Positions 17,017 through 24,720 of a stretch of 48,703 nucleotides of DNA are shown piece by piece. Origin of the DNA: Bacillota bacterium (GTDB taxonomy: Bacteria; Bacillota; Limnochordia; Darwinibacteriales; DTU012); the NCBI GenBank assembly GCA_012840925.1, contig DUVS01000042.1, positions 1 to 48,703 on the forward strand. The letters run 5' to 3'. A program made the translations under genes and the position numbers. The notes beneath the pieces are model-generated. The model saw nothing but the letters and a program-made list of their open reading frames with translations, did not search any database and was not told the DNA's origin. Every line of letters starts with the position of its first letter. Positions within the stretch are counted from its first letter, which is position 1.

Positions 17017-18166
17017 AACCCTGTCCTCCCCTTTGCTCCTGCTGCGCCCTGCTCCAAACCTGTTCTGCCGCTGCCACAGCCTGGCCATGAGACCCAAGCC
17101 GCGCCTCAATTGCAGCCAAAGTAGTCAGCATGTCCAACGGGGAGGCATTTCCCATATGTCCTATCCGGAAAATCTCTCCTGACAACCGGCCTTGGCCACC
17201 GGCCAATTCAACCCCTGTGTCCCTCAGCTCAGCCAGAAACCGGCCGATGTTGTCGAACTTGGGTTTGACCGCCGTCACAGTTGGTGAAGCCCATTTGTCA
17301 GCAACCAACAGCGGCAGGTCAAGTGCCCGTAATCCGGCGCGAACCATGTCCCGCAGGATCATATGCCGGGCAAAGACCTGTTCCAATCCCTCTGATTCGA
17401 TCAAATCCAGGGCTTTTTCCATCGCAAAAAAGCAAGCAACATTCGGCGTAAAGGGTGGTTCTTCTTTAGCCAACCATTCCATGTAAATCCGTAAGTCAAA
17501 GTAAAAGCGGGGGCTGGAGACCTGAGCCATCCGCTGCTTCGCCCGCTCGGAAAGACTAATAAAAGCCAAACCCGGAGGTGACATTAAGCACTTCTGTGAC
17601 GCGGTGCACACCACGTCAATCCCCCACTGATCTGTTCTGACATCCACTCCACCCAGGGAGCTGACAGCATCAACTATATAAAGGGCATCAGAATCAGCGA
17701 GAGCAGCCCCAATGCCCTGCAGATCATTAAGAACTCCCGTCGAGGATTCATTATGAGTGGCAAACACAGCTGTGATCCGCGGATTACGGCGGAGAAAATC
17801 AGCGACTTGCTGCGGCTCAACGCCTTCACCCCAGGGATATTCCAGGATATGTACCTGAGCCTGATATGCGCTGCAGATCTTGGCCCACCGGTCGCCAAAG
17901 GTACCGCCCACCAACACTAGAACCTCATCGTTGACATTGATCAAATTGGCGACACTTGCTTCCATAGCTGAAGTGCCGGAACCGGTAAGGGCCAGAATTG
18001 TGTTTTGCGTTTTAAACAGTTTTTTCAAACGCTCAAGCACATTCATCATTGTTGATTTGAATACAGGTCCGCGATGATTGACCATCGGCCTGGCTCCGGC
18101 GGACACTACCTGGGGTGGTACGGGAGTTGGTCCGGGTATGCGTAGTTGTTGTCGGTCAAAGGCCAT
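16997..18166 (-). CDS. class V aminotransferase (alanine-glyoxylate / serine-pyruvate type)
   Basis: A 389-aa PLP-dependent enzyme of the AGT/SPT family. It opens with LRIPGPTPVPPQV and NHRGPVFK, both typical of the subgroup. LTGSGTSAMEA forms the PLP phosphate site, the aspartate segment is YIVDAVSSLGG and the Schiff-base lysine is in TASQKCLMSPPG. Likely activities are alanine:glyoxylate, serine:glyoxylate or serine:pyruvate transamination, and the donor cannot be told from sequence. The start is the ATG at 18166 with GGAGGT eight bases upstream; the frame is open to 18196. It is the first gene of the run containing the HAD phosphatase and cdaA-cdaR-glmM. Confidence 0.9.
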   Translation of the reverse strand: MAFDRQQLRIPGPTPVPPQVVSAGARPMVNHRGPVFKSTMMNVLERLKKLFKTQNTILALTGSGTSAMEASVANLINVNDEVLVLVGGTFGDRWAKICSAYQAQVHILEYPWGEGVEPQQVADFLRRNPRITAVFATHNESSTGVLNDLQGIGAALADSDALYIVDAVSSLGGVDVRTDQWGIDVVCTASQKCLMSPPGLAFISLSERAKQRMAQVSSPRFYFDLRIYMEWLAKEEPPFTPNVACFFAMEKALDLIESEGLEQVFARHMILRDMVRAGLRALDLPLLVADKWASPTVTAVKPKFDNIGRFLAELRDTGVELAGGQGRLSGEIFRIGHMGNASPLDMLTTLAAIEARLGSHGQAVAAAEQVWSRAQQEQRGGQGYEGDSV

Positions 18167-18212
18167 TGGTGGACACCTCCATGAATATCTTACCATTTTT
18201 TTCGCCGAAACA

Positions 18213-18241
18213 GTTTTAATTCCTCTATCTCAGATTGACAA
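18213..18241 (-). promoter_or_regulatory. putative promoter of the aminotransferase-cdaA operon
   Basis: On the minus strand TTGTCA (18236-18241) and TAAAAC (18213-18218) are 17 bases apart. The -35 shares bases with the -35 of the glnA promoter on the other strand, so the two promoters would compete for polymerase. Confidence 0.45.
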
Positions 18242-18264
18242 TAACCTTAGCTTAGTGGTATTAT
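18235..18264 (+). promoter_or_regulatory. glnA promoter
   Basis: A consensus -35 TTGACA (18235-18240) and a -10 TATTAT (18259-18264) are separated by 18 bases, and transcription should begin near 18271. I found no GlnR-type box (TGTNA-N7-TNACA) here. Confidence 0.75.
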
Positions 18265-18304
18265 TGCATAAGATTAAAATCTTCATTAAAAGGGACGAAC
18301 TTCC

Positions 18305-19633
18305 ATGGCTAAGACAAAAACCGATATTCTCGCCCTGGCAAAAGAACTGAAAATCAAATTTGTCCGCCTCCAGTTTTCGGATATTCTGGGTGTGGTAAAA
18401 AACGTCGCCATCCCTATCAAGCAGCTGCCTAAAGCTCTTGATAATGACATTATGTTTGATGGATCGGCTATTGAAGGTTATGCCAGGATTGAGGAATCGG
18501 ACATGAATCTCTGCCCGGATCTTGACACATTTTCAGTTTTTCCCTGGTCGGATCCGGACTTGAGGGAAGCACGGTTAATTTGTGATGTCTATTATCCCAA
18601 CGGGCAGCCTTTTGTGGGAGACCCCCGCTATGTGCTGAAAAAGGTTCTGCAGGAAGCGGAGAGCATGGGCTATTCGGTCATGGCCGGCCCCGAATTTGAG
18701 TTCTTCTTGTTTCCACTGGATGATCAAGGGCGGGCAACTCCCACGTTTATTGATAAAGCCAGCTATTTTGATATGGGCCCTGTTGACAGCGGGGAAATGG
18801 CACGCCGTGACATTGTCGTCGCCCTGGAAGAAATGGGGTTTGAAGTGGAAGCTTCCCACCATGAGAACGCCCCCGGACAGCATGAGATCGGTTTTAAATA
18901 TGACGATGCCTTGTACAGCGCAGATCGCATCGCTACGGCAAAATTCGTCGCCAAAACCATTGCCCGCCGCCACGGCTTGGTTGCCAGCTTTATGCCAAAG
19001 CCAATCTACAATACAGCCGGTTCCGGCATGCATACCCATCTGTCGCTGGTAGACCGGAACGGCAGCAATGTATTCTACGATCCAAACGAACAATATCAGT
19101 TAAGCAAGACGGCTTTGTACTTTATCGGTGGGCTGCTGCACCATGCACCTGGATTCACGGCTATTACCAACCCCTTGGTTAACTCGTATAAAAGATTGAT
19201 CACAGGCTATGAGGCTCCGGTTTATATTTCGTGGTCGGCTCACAACCGTTCCGCTTTGGTTCGTGTACCGGCCAGCCGCAAAGCCAATACCCGCATTGAA
19301 CTGCGCTCTCCGGATCCATCCTGCAATCCCTATCTGGCCTTTGCCGTGATTATTAAGGCAGGATTGGACGGAATCATCAATACAATTGAACCACCTCCGT
19401 CATTAAGCCAAAATGTTTACTTGATGAATGATGAAGAGAGGGAAAGGCTGCATATTTCCTGTCTGCCTTCTTCCTTGGAACAAGCAATAGAGTTTCTGCA
19501 AGGAGATCCGGTCATTACTTCAGCCCTCGGCGATCATATCCTGACTTACTTCTTGAGGGCAAAAATGCAGGACTGGAACGAGTATACCCGTCAAGTGCAT
19601 CAATGGGAAGTCGACAAATATTTGGAGGTGTGA
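18305..19633 (+). CDS. glnA: glutamine synthetase, type I
   Basis: GlnA condenses glutamate and ammonia to glutamine with ATP. It is 442 aa, the length of the GSI-alpha form of Bacillota, which lacks the adenylylation insert. An N-terminal beta-grasp domain includes DGSAIEGY. The catalytic domain has GPEFEFF, the ATP-site GSGMHTHLS and the arginine-rich RVPASRKANTRIELRSPDPS. The ribosome binding site before the ATG is weak (AAGGGA, about nine bases upstream). nadE follows two bases after the stop, so glutamine and NAD synthesis are transcribed together. Confidence 0.97.
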   Translation: MAKTKTDILALAKELKIKFVRLQFSDILGVVKNVAIPIKQLPKALDNDIMFDGSAIEGYARIEESDMNLCPDLDTFSVFPWSDPDLREARLICDVYYPNGQPFVGDPRYVLKKVLQEAESMGYSVMAGPEFEFFLFPLDDQGRATPTFIDKASYFDMGPVDSGEMARRDIVVALEEMGFEVEASHHENAPGQHEIGFKYDDALYSADRIATAKFVAKTIARRHGLVASFMPKPIYNTAGSGMHTHLSLVDRNGSNVFYDPNEQYQLSKTALYFIGGLLHHAPGFTAITNPLVNSYKRLITGYEAPVYISWSAHNRSALVRVPASRKANTRIELRSPDPSCNPYLAFAVIIKAGLDGIINTIEPPPSLSQNVYLMNDEERERLHISCLPSSLEQAIEFLQGDPVITSALGDHILTYFLRAKMQDWNEYTRQVHQWEVDKYLEV

Positions 19634-19635
19634 CG

Positions 19636-20379
19636 GTGCTGGAGCGAGAGATTGACAAAATTGTCAGTTGGCTGCAGGAGCGGGTCAAAGCAGCCAAGTC
19701 TCGAGGCCTGGTGGCAGGAATCAGCGGTGGGGTTGATTCAGCAGTGGTAGCTGCATTGATTAAGCAGGCTTGTCCTGAAACTTCATTGGGGCTGATCCTC
19801 CCTATCAGTTCCGATCCGCAAGACCTGGCTGATGCCCGGATGGTCATTGAAAAATTGAATCTAACCACCATTGAGCTGGATTTCACCAGCGAGCATCAAA
19901 GCATGACTGCCAAATCATGGGTCAAACTAAGTGAACATTATCCAGCATCTGAGCTCAACAAGCACATTGCTGATGCCAACCTGAGGGCTAGATTGCGGAT
20001 GTGCGCACTTTATACTACCGCCAACGCTTTAAACTATCTGGTTGTAGGCACGGATAACAAAGCGGAGTATTTCATCGGCTATTTTACTAAATATGGCGAT
20101 GGTGGCTGTGATCTATTGCCCCTGTTGGACTTCACCAAGGCAGAGGTTTATGCTATGGCCAGAATTTTGGGCATTCCGGAACGTATAATTGCCAAAAAGC
20201 CCTCTGCCGGGCTTTGGCCGGGACAAACCGATGAAGCTGAGATTGGTACAACCTATGCCATGGTCGATGCCTACCTCAACGGACAGCCAATACCGGATCT
20301 AGACCGGGAAATCATTGAACGTATGCATGAGAGGTCCAAACATAAGCGTGCTTTACCGCCCGCCTATCACCGCAGTTAA
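19636..20379 (+). CDS. nadE: NH3-dependent NAD(+) synthetase
   Basis: NadE amidates nicotinic acid adenine dinucleotide to NAD. This 247-aa protein is the short form without a glutaminase domain, so it should use free ammonia. The PP-loop motif SGGVDS is at residues 30-35, and ATP- and NaAD-binding segments GTDNKAEYFIGYFTKYGDG and KKPSAGLWPGQTDEAEIG are present. The start is the GTG at 19636, with GGAGG eight bases upstream (inside the end of glnA); the frame is open to 19603. It is the second gene of a two-gene operon with glnA and is followed by a strong terminator. Confidence 0.94.
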   Translation: MLEREIDKIVSWLQERVKAAKSRGLVAGISGGVDSAVVAALIKQACPETSLGLILPISSDPQDLADARMVIEKLNLTTIELDFTSEHQSMTAKSWVKLSEHYPASELNKHIADANLRARLRMCALYTTANALNYLVVGTDNKAEYFIGYFTKYGDGGCDLLPLLDFTKAEVYAMARILGIPERIIAKKPSAGLWPGQTDEAEIGTTYAMVDAYLNGQPIPDLDREIIERMHERSKHKRALPPAYHRS

Positions 20380-20402
20380 ACGCTGGGCACTACCCAGGAG
20401 AT

Positions 20403-20430
20403 AAACACTGCCGCTTGGCGGTGTTTTTTT
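20403..20430 (+). terminator. rho-independent terminator of glnA-nadE
   Basis: A 10-bp stem (AAACACTGCC / GGCGGTGTTT, one G-U pair) with a GCTT loop is followed by a run of Ts. Confidence 0.88.
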
Positions 20431-20433
20431 GTT

Positions 20434-20449
20434 TGCAGATTTATCTGCA
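20434..20449. promoter_or_regulatory. inverted repeat upstream of the rhamnosidase gene
   Basis: TGCAGAT-TT-ATCTGCA is a 16-base inverted repeat in the short space between the nadE terminator and the rhamnosidase gene. The half-site ATCTGCA occurs again at 20509-20515, just before the rhamnosidase ATG. This looks like an operator for a sugar-responsive regulator, but no regulator gene is next to it. Confidence 0.35.
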
Positions 20450-20517
20450 GGTAACAGTGGATGTCATGCAGAAGAAGTCCTTCGGTGAAGCTAGTCTTGG
20501 AAAGGAGTATCTGCAGA

Positions 20518-23500
20518 ATGAATTCAAGGGCTAAACTTGTTTGCTTAACCGTGGAATATCTGGAGCAACCTTTGGGAATTGATGTCACCCAACCGCGCTT
20601 CGGCTGGCAGATGCAGGCTCCGTCAAACAGTCGCGGTTTTCGCCAGACCGCTTACCAGATTGTGGTCCGCAATCCCAGCCAGGAAGTAGTCTGGGACTCG
20701 GGCAAGGTGTCAAGCGGACTGTCAGTTGGAATTCGCTATCACGGCCAACCGCTGCAGGCAGCTACCCGCTATGCATGGACTGTTACGGTATGGGATCAGG
20801 ACAGCATTCCTGTTTCAGCCAATTCCTGGTTTGAAACTGGATTGATGGATCCAACCATGGAAGCCTGGGAAGGTGCCAGATGGATTGGGGGTACTGATGC
20901 TGATCTACCCTTCCATTCACAGGTATTCCCGGTGTTTCGTCTTAAATACAAGCAAAAACTGTTACCGGGCAGTACCAGGGGGAGTATCGTTTTTGGCGCT
21001 AATGACTGCCGGCTGATGGACTGCAATAAGAATATCTACAACCTCTGCAGCGGCAGAAATGAAAGCTATCTGCAGCTGGAATTGGACATCAGCAAGCTTA
21101 CAGACAATACAGGCCCGGCATTACTCCATATCTATCGATCAGGTTATCACCCTGACGATGATCCGGAACGGCCCCTGGCCTCGCTGCCCATTCCCCTCGA
21201 GCTGATCAATCAGGATAATCAGTACGATGAACACCACATAGAAATCGACTGCCTTACCGGGGCATTGACTATTTATCTCAACGGCCGTGATCAGCGGCAC
21301 TGTATTGCTGAAGGTTTCATCATTAATCCCGTCATCGATCCGAGCCGGGAAGGTTATGATTTTATCAGCTTCCCCATGGTCGCTGACATCGGCTTTGCCC
21401 TGAGCCCAGGGCAACAAGCTCTGTTTCGGGATCTGATCATTGAGAACTACCGCAGCCCCAATTCGCGCCTGTTTGGCGAGGATTTGACCCGTTCACCTTA
21501 TGACGGTATTTTTAGAGATTACGTTTCTGACAGCGCTTCAGGCTTAACTATCACTGAGGGCAGCTATTTGGTTCGAGGTGGTTCCCAAGGTGTGATCATC
21601 ACAGCCGACCCCAGCCGCAATTCCATGCCAATGCTCCGGTCTGAGTTTACCGCATTAGACAGGCCGATTACACAGGCCAGGCTGTATATCACCGCCCGCG
21701 GCATCTACCGGGCCTATCTCAACGGCCAACAGGTCGGAGATCTGTATTTCACTCCCGACTTCACCCAATACGATCGGACTCATATGTATCAGACATACGA
21801 TGTTACAGATCTAATCCGAGACAACGACAGCAATGCCATCGGTGTTGTACTGGGCGAAGGCTGGTGGAGTGGATACTTAAGCTATAACAGCAGAAATTGG
21901 AATTATTTCGGTGATCGGCAGTCACTACTGGCCAAGCTGGTAATTGATTATGCCGACGGCCAGAGGCAAGCTATCACCACTGATCCCCGCACCTGGCAAT
22001 ACTACCATGACGGGCCGATCGTATATGCCAGCTTCTTCCAAGGTGAGACATACAATGCCCTCAAGGAATCCGCTGTTGCCGGTTGGGCCTTACCCGGCTT
22101 TGATGCTTCCCGCTGGAAGCCTGCCCGGGAAGTTACCTTGGAAGGAACGGCTTTCCTGGGCAGGATCAATACTGAGTATTCCGGCAGCTTTGAGTTTAAT
22201 TACCATAGACTTAATCTGGTAGGACAGATTGGGCCCAGCCCACGAGTGTTTACGGTACTAACCGCCCAAATGATGCACCAGCCTCGTCCCGGAGTTTTCG
22301 TCTATGATATGGGGCAGAATATGGTTGGCGTCCCGAAAATAACCATCGAAAACATAAAGCCCGGGACCAAGGTTACTTTGCGTTACAGCGAGATGCTCTA
22401 CCCCGATCTGCCTGAATCCGGGGCTAATGTGGGCATGGTGATGATGGAAAACTACCGAGCTGCCCATTCCCATGACGTCTATATTGCCAAAGGCGGACTG
22501 GAAGTGATCCAACCCCATTTCACCTTCCATGGCTATCGCTATCTTGAGATTACCGGAATTGATCAACCGCTTCCCCTGGAGGCGGTTCAGGGGTTGGTAA
22601 TCAGCTCGGTTACCAGGTTGACAGCGGATTACCAGACATCTAACCCCTTGATAAACCGGTTGTGGCGGAATATCATCTGGTCTACCCTGGGCAATTTTCT
22701 CTCAATTCCAACCGACTGCCCGCAGCGCAACGAACGGATGGGCTGGAGCGGTGATATTTCTGTATTTTCCCGCACTGCTGTGCATATTGCTGATGCCATG
22801 AGTTTCTTGGCAAGACACATGGTCAACATGAGGGATACCCAGGCTGCCGGCGGCAGATTTGGCGATACGGCACCAATGTATGGCGAAGGTTTTGGCGGCC
22901 TGCTGTGGGGGAGTGCCGGGATTGTAATCCCTTGGGAGCTCTATCAACAGTATGGTGATCCTGGGATCCTGGCTGAAAACTACCCTGCGATGAAAGCATA
23001 TATGGAGTATCTTGATACTGTCACCGATGCCAACGGCTTGATTACCGACAGCCTGTTAGGAGACTGGCTGGGGCCGGAAAACAGCAAAAATGAAACTCAT
23101 TTCCTGGTCACGGCCTACCACATTTATGATCTTAAAATCATGGCTGCCAGCGCCCAAATTTTGGGATTAGCCGAAGATGCGGCTAATTTTAAAGTCAAAT
23201 TTGAACAGCGGAAGCAGTTTTTCAACAGGCATTTTGTCAATGATAAACATCGCACTGTCCGTTTTGACGGCACAACCTTAATCGATACCCAGACATCTTA
23301 TGGGGTAGGCTTGGCTCTGGGGGCTTTTGCCGATGATACAATTCCTGACGCCCAACGATACCTTGTGGAAGCGGTTCAGCGTGAAAACCGGGATGACCAA
23401 GGTATCATGCGCCCTGCTTACACCCTGATGACCGGGTTTATCGGCACGGCATGGATCAGTACAGCCCTGTCCAATGCCAAAGCCGATCAGGAAGCATACC

Positions 23501-24030
23501 GGCTTCTGCAGCAAACTGCATACCCCTCATGGCTCTATCCTGTGGTTCACGGTGCAACTACGATTTGGGAACGCTTGGACGGCTACACCGTAGAGAAAGG
23601 CTTTGGCGGGCATAACGGCATGAATTCGTTTAACCATTATTCATTCGGAGCGGTGGGTCAGTGGCTGATAGCCTATTCACTGGGGATTCAAAGAGACGAG
23701 CAGCATCCAGGCTTTAAACACTTTTTCCTCAGACCAACCCCTGATCCTGACAGGAAAACGACCTATGCCAAAGGTCATTATGATTCGGCCTACGGACGGA
23801 TCGAAAGCAGTTGGCAATATGAGGATGGCCAGCTTGTGGTTGATGTCACCGTTCCGGCAAACACCACTGCTACTATTTACATTCCCACTGTAGATCATCA
23901 AGTAGTCCTGGAAAGCGGGGTGCCGGCAGTTACCTCACCGGGAGTTGCTTTCTTGGACTGCACAGACGGCAAAACAGCGTATCGGTTGGAATCAGGCAGC
24001 TATCGCTTTACAGTCGCCAATCCAACCTAA
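20518..24030 (+). CDS. alpha-L-rhamnosidase (GH78-like)
   Basis: This 1170-aa glycosidase should release terminal alpha-L-rhamnose from oligosaccharides or glycosides. The N-terminal fibronectin-like segment starts VEYLEQPLGIDVTQPRFGW. The rhamnosidase N-domain (about 400-560) has YITARGIYRAYLNGQQVGD, and the (alpha/alpha)6 catalytic domain carries the hallmark PTDCPQRNERMGWSGD. A C-terminal beta-sandwich contains GRIESSWQYEDGQL. No signal peptide is seen, so it should act in the cytoplasm. Around residues 150-320 an extra beta-rich, concanavalin-like domain is inserted, which explains the size above the usual 850-1000 aa. I start at the ATG at 20518 (AAAGGAG ten bases upstream); the frame is open to 20461. 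It is alone between two terminators. Confidence 0.92.
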   Translation: MNSRAKLVCLTVEYLEQPLGIDVTQPRFGWQMQAPSNSRGFRQTAYQIVVRNPSQEVVWDSGKVSSGLSVGIRYHGQPLQAATRYAWTVTVWDQDSIPVSANSWFETGLMDPTMEAWEGARWIGGTDADLPFHSQVFPVFRLKYKQKLLPGSTRGSIVFGANDCRLMDCNKNIYNLCSGRNESYLQLELDISKLTDNTGPALLHIYRSGYHPDDDPERPLASLPIPLELINQDNQYDEHHIEIDCLTGALTIYLNGRDQRHCIAEGFIINPVIDPSREGYDFISFPMVADIGFALSPGQQALFRDLIIENYRSPNSRLFGEDLTRSPYDGIFRDYVSDSASGLTITEGSYLVRGGSQGVIITADPSRNSMPMLRSEFTALDRPITQARLYITARGIYRAYLNGQQVGDLYFTPDFTQYDRTHMYQTYDVTDLIRDNDSNAIGVVLGEGWWSGYLSYNSRNWNYFGDRQSLLAKLVIDYADGQRQAITTDPRTWQYYHDGPIVYASFFQGETYNALKESAVAGWALPGFDASRWKPAREVTLEGTAFLGRINTEYSGSFEFNYHRLNLVGQIGPSPRVFTVLTAQMMHQPRPGVFVYDMGQNMVGVPKITIENIKPGTKVTLRYSEMLYPDLPESGANVGMVMMENYRAAHSHDVYIAKGGLEVIQPHFTFHGYRYLEITGIDQPLPLEAVQGLVISSVTRLTADYQTSNPLINRLWRNIIWSTLGNFLSIPTDCPQRNERMGWSGDISVFSRTAVHIADAMSFLARHMVNMRDTQAAGGRFGDTAPMYGEGFGGLLWGSAGIVIPWELYQQYGDPGILAENYPAMKAYMEYLDTVTDANGLITDSLLGDWLGPENSKNETHFLVTAYHIYDLKIMAASAQILGLAEDAANFKVKFEQRKQFFNRHFVNDKHRTVRFDGTTLIDTQTSYGVGLALGAFADDTIPDAQRYLVEAVQRENRDDQGIMRPAYTLMTGFIGTAWISTALSNAKADQEAYRLLQQTAYPSWLYPVVHGATTIWERLDGYTVEKGFGGHNGMNSFNHYSFGAVGQWLIAYSLGIQRDEQHPGFKHFFLRPTPDPDRKTTYAKGHYDSAYGRIESSWQYEDGQLVVDVTVPANTTATIYIPTVDHQVVLESGVPAVTSPGVAFLDCTDGKTAYRLESGSYRFTVANPT

Positions 24031-24051
24031 TCCAACGTCTAAGGATCAACA

Positions 24052-24081
24052 AAAGGGCTGATGTCCATCAGCCCTTTCCTT
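24052..24081 (+). terminator. terminator of the rhamnosidase gene
   Basis: An 11-bp stem (AAAGGGCTGAT / ATCAGCCCTTT) with a GTCC loop lies 21 bases after the rhamnosidase stop, followed by CCTT. It sits between convergent genes and may act on both strands. Confidence 0.72.
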
Positions 24082-24124
24082 ATTCATAAGACGTCACTGA
24101 CTGCCTTTTGCCTGGTTTTTTGCC

Positions 24125-24544
24125 CTAATCGCGCCGGCCAAGCCGGGCTAAGCGTTCCGCCAGTCCAGGAAATTCATTGGCTGAACGCACGGTGGCAAAG
24201 TCTTCCACCATCATCCCCTGTACTTCCATCAAGTGCATCAGGAAGCGGACAGCCCTGCCGGCATTAATCCGGTTGGCAACAATGGCCACCCCTCTTCTTC
24301 CTTCCAGCCGTGTGCATCGTTTCAAAAGTTCATCTATGGCAATGGGAATGATAGGGCGCCACCAACCCTTGAATGTTGTCATAACCAAAACCAAATCATA
24401 GGGCGCTGTGCTGATTGGTGCTGCCCCTCCATAGTTGGTATCAATCAAGTTGACCTGACACTTCTGATTCTGTAATGCACCTTGGAGGTTTTTTGCCCAT
24501 TCAGTCATCTTTGGTTCAGCTTGATGCAAAATTAATATGCGCAC
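24125..24544 (-). CDS. small flavodoxin-like protein, function unknown
   Basis: A 139-aa soluble protein. It begins RILILHQAEPKMTEWAKNL, a first beta-strand and helix typical of a flavodoxin-like alpha/beta fold. YDLVLVMTTFKGWWRP could be a second flavin-side loop, and RRGVAIVANRINAGRA a third strand-loop. The phosphate-binding loop T/S-x-T-G-N-T of true flavodoxins is absent, so flavin binding is uncertain. The start is GTG at 24544 with AGGAGGG nine bases upstream. It stands alone between a convergent rhamnosidase and the terminator of the sugar-kinase operon. I do not assign a function. Confidence 0.6.
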   Translation of the reverse strand: MRILILHQAEPKMTEWAKNLQGALQNQKCQVNLIDTNYGGAAPISTAPYDLVLVMTTFKGWWRPIIPIAIDELLKRCTRLEGRRGVAIVANRINAGRAVRFLMHLMEVQGMMVEDFATVRSANEFPGLAERLARLGRRD

Positions 24545-24667
24545 GCTATTACACCCTCCTACTCATACTCAAACACCATCATCAATCTGCTAGCCCTGTA
24601 CATTAGAATCATTCGTGAACCGCTTGCTTTTTCCTCTATTATTTTCGCTTTTTCCCACCGGTACTTG

Positions 24668-24698
24668 AAAAAACGAGCCTCGATCACTAGATCAAGGC
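24668..24698 (-). terminator. terminator of the ADP-dependent kinase operon
   Basis: Read on the minus strand, a 9-bp stem (GCCTTGATC / GATCGAGGC, one wobble pair) with a TAGT loop is followed by TCGTTTTTTC. It lies 22 bases after the kinase stop and closes the long operon. The remaining 120 bases up to 24545 hold nothing I can identify. Confidence 0.8.
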
Positions 24699-24720
24699 CC
24701 ATTGCTATGACTGGAATTGT

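Noticed and set aside
18170-18304. GlnR operator upstream of glnA
   Set aside because: No TGTNA-N7-TNACA match was found; only a small AGATT-AA-AATCT inverted repeat is present.
18575-19093. 172-codon minus-strand frame inside glnA
   Set aside because: It is a long shadow of a strongly conserved gene; no ribosome binding site or family similarity.
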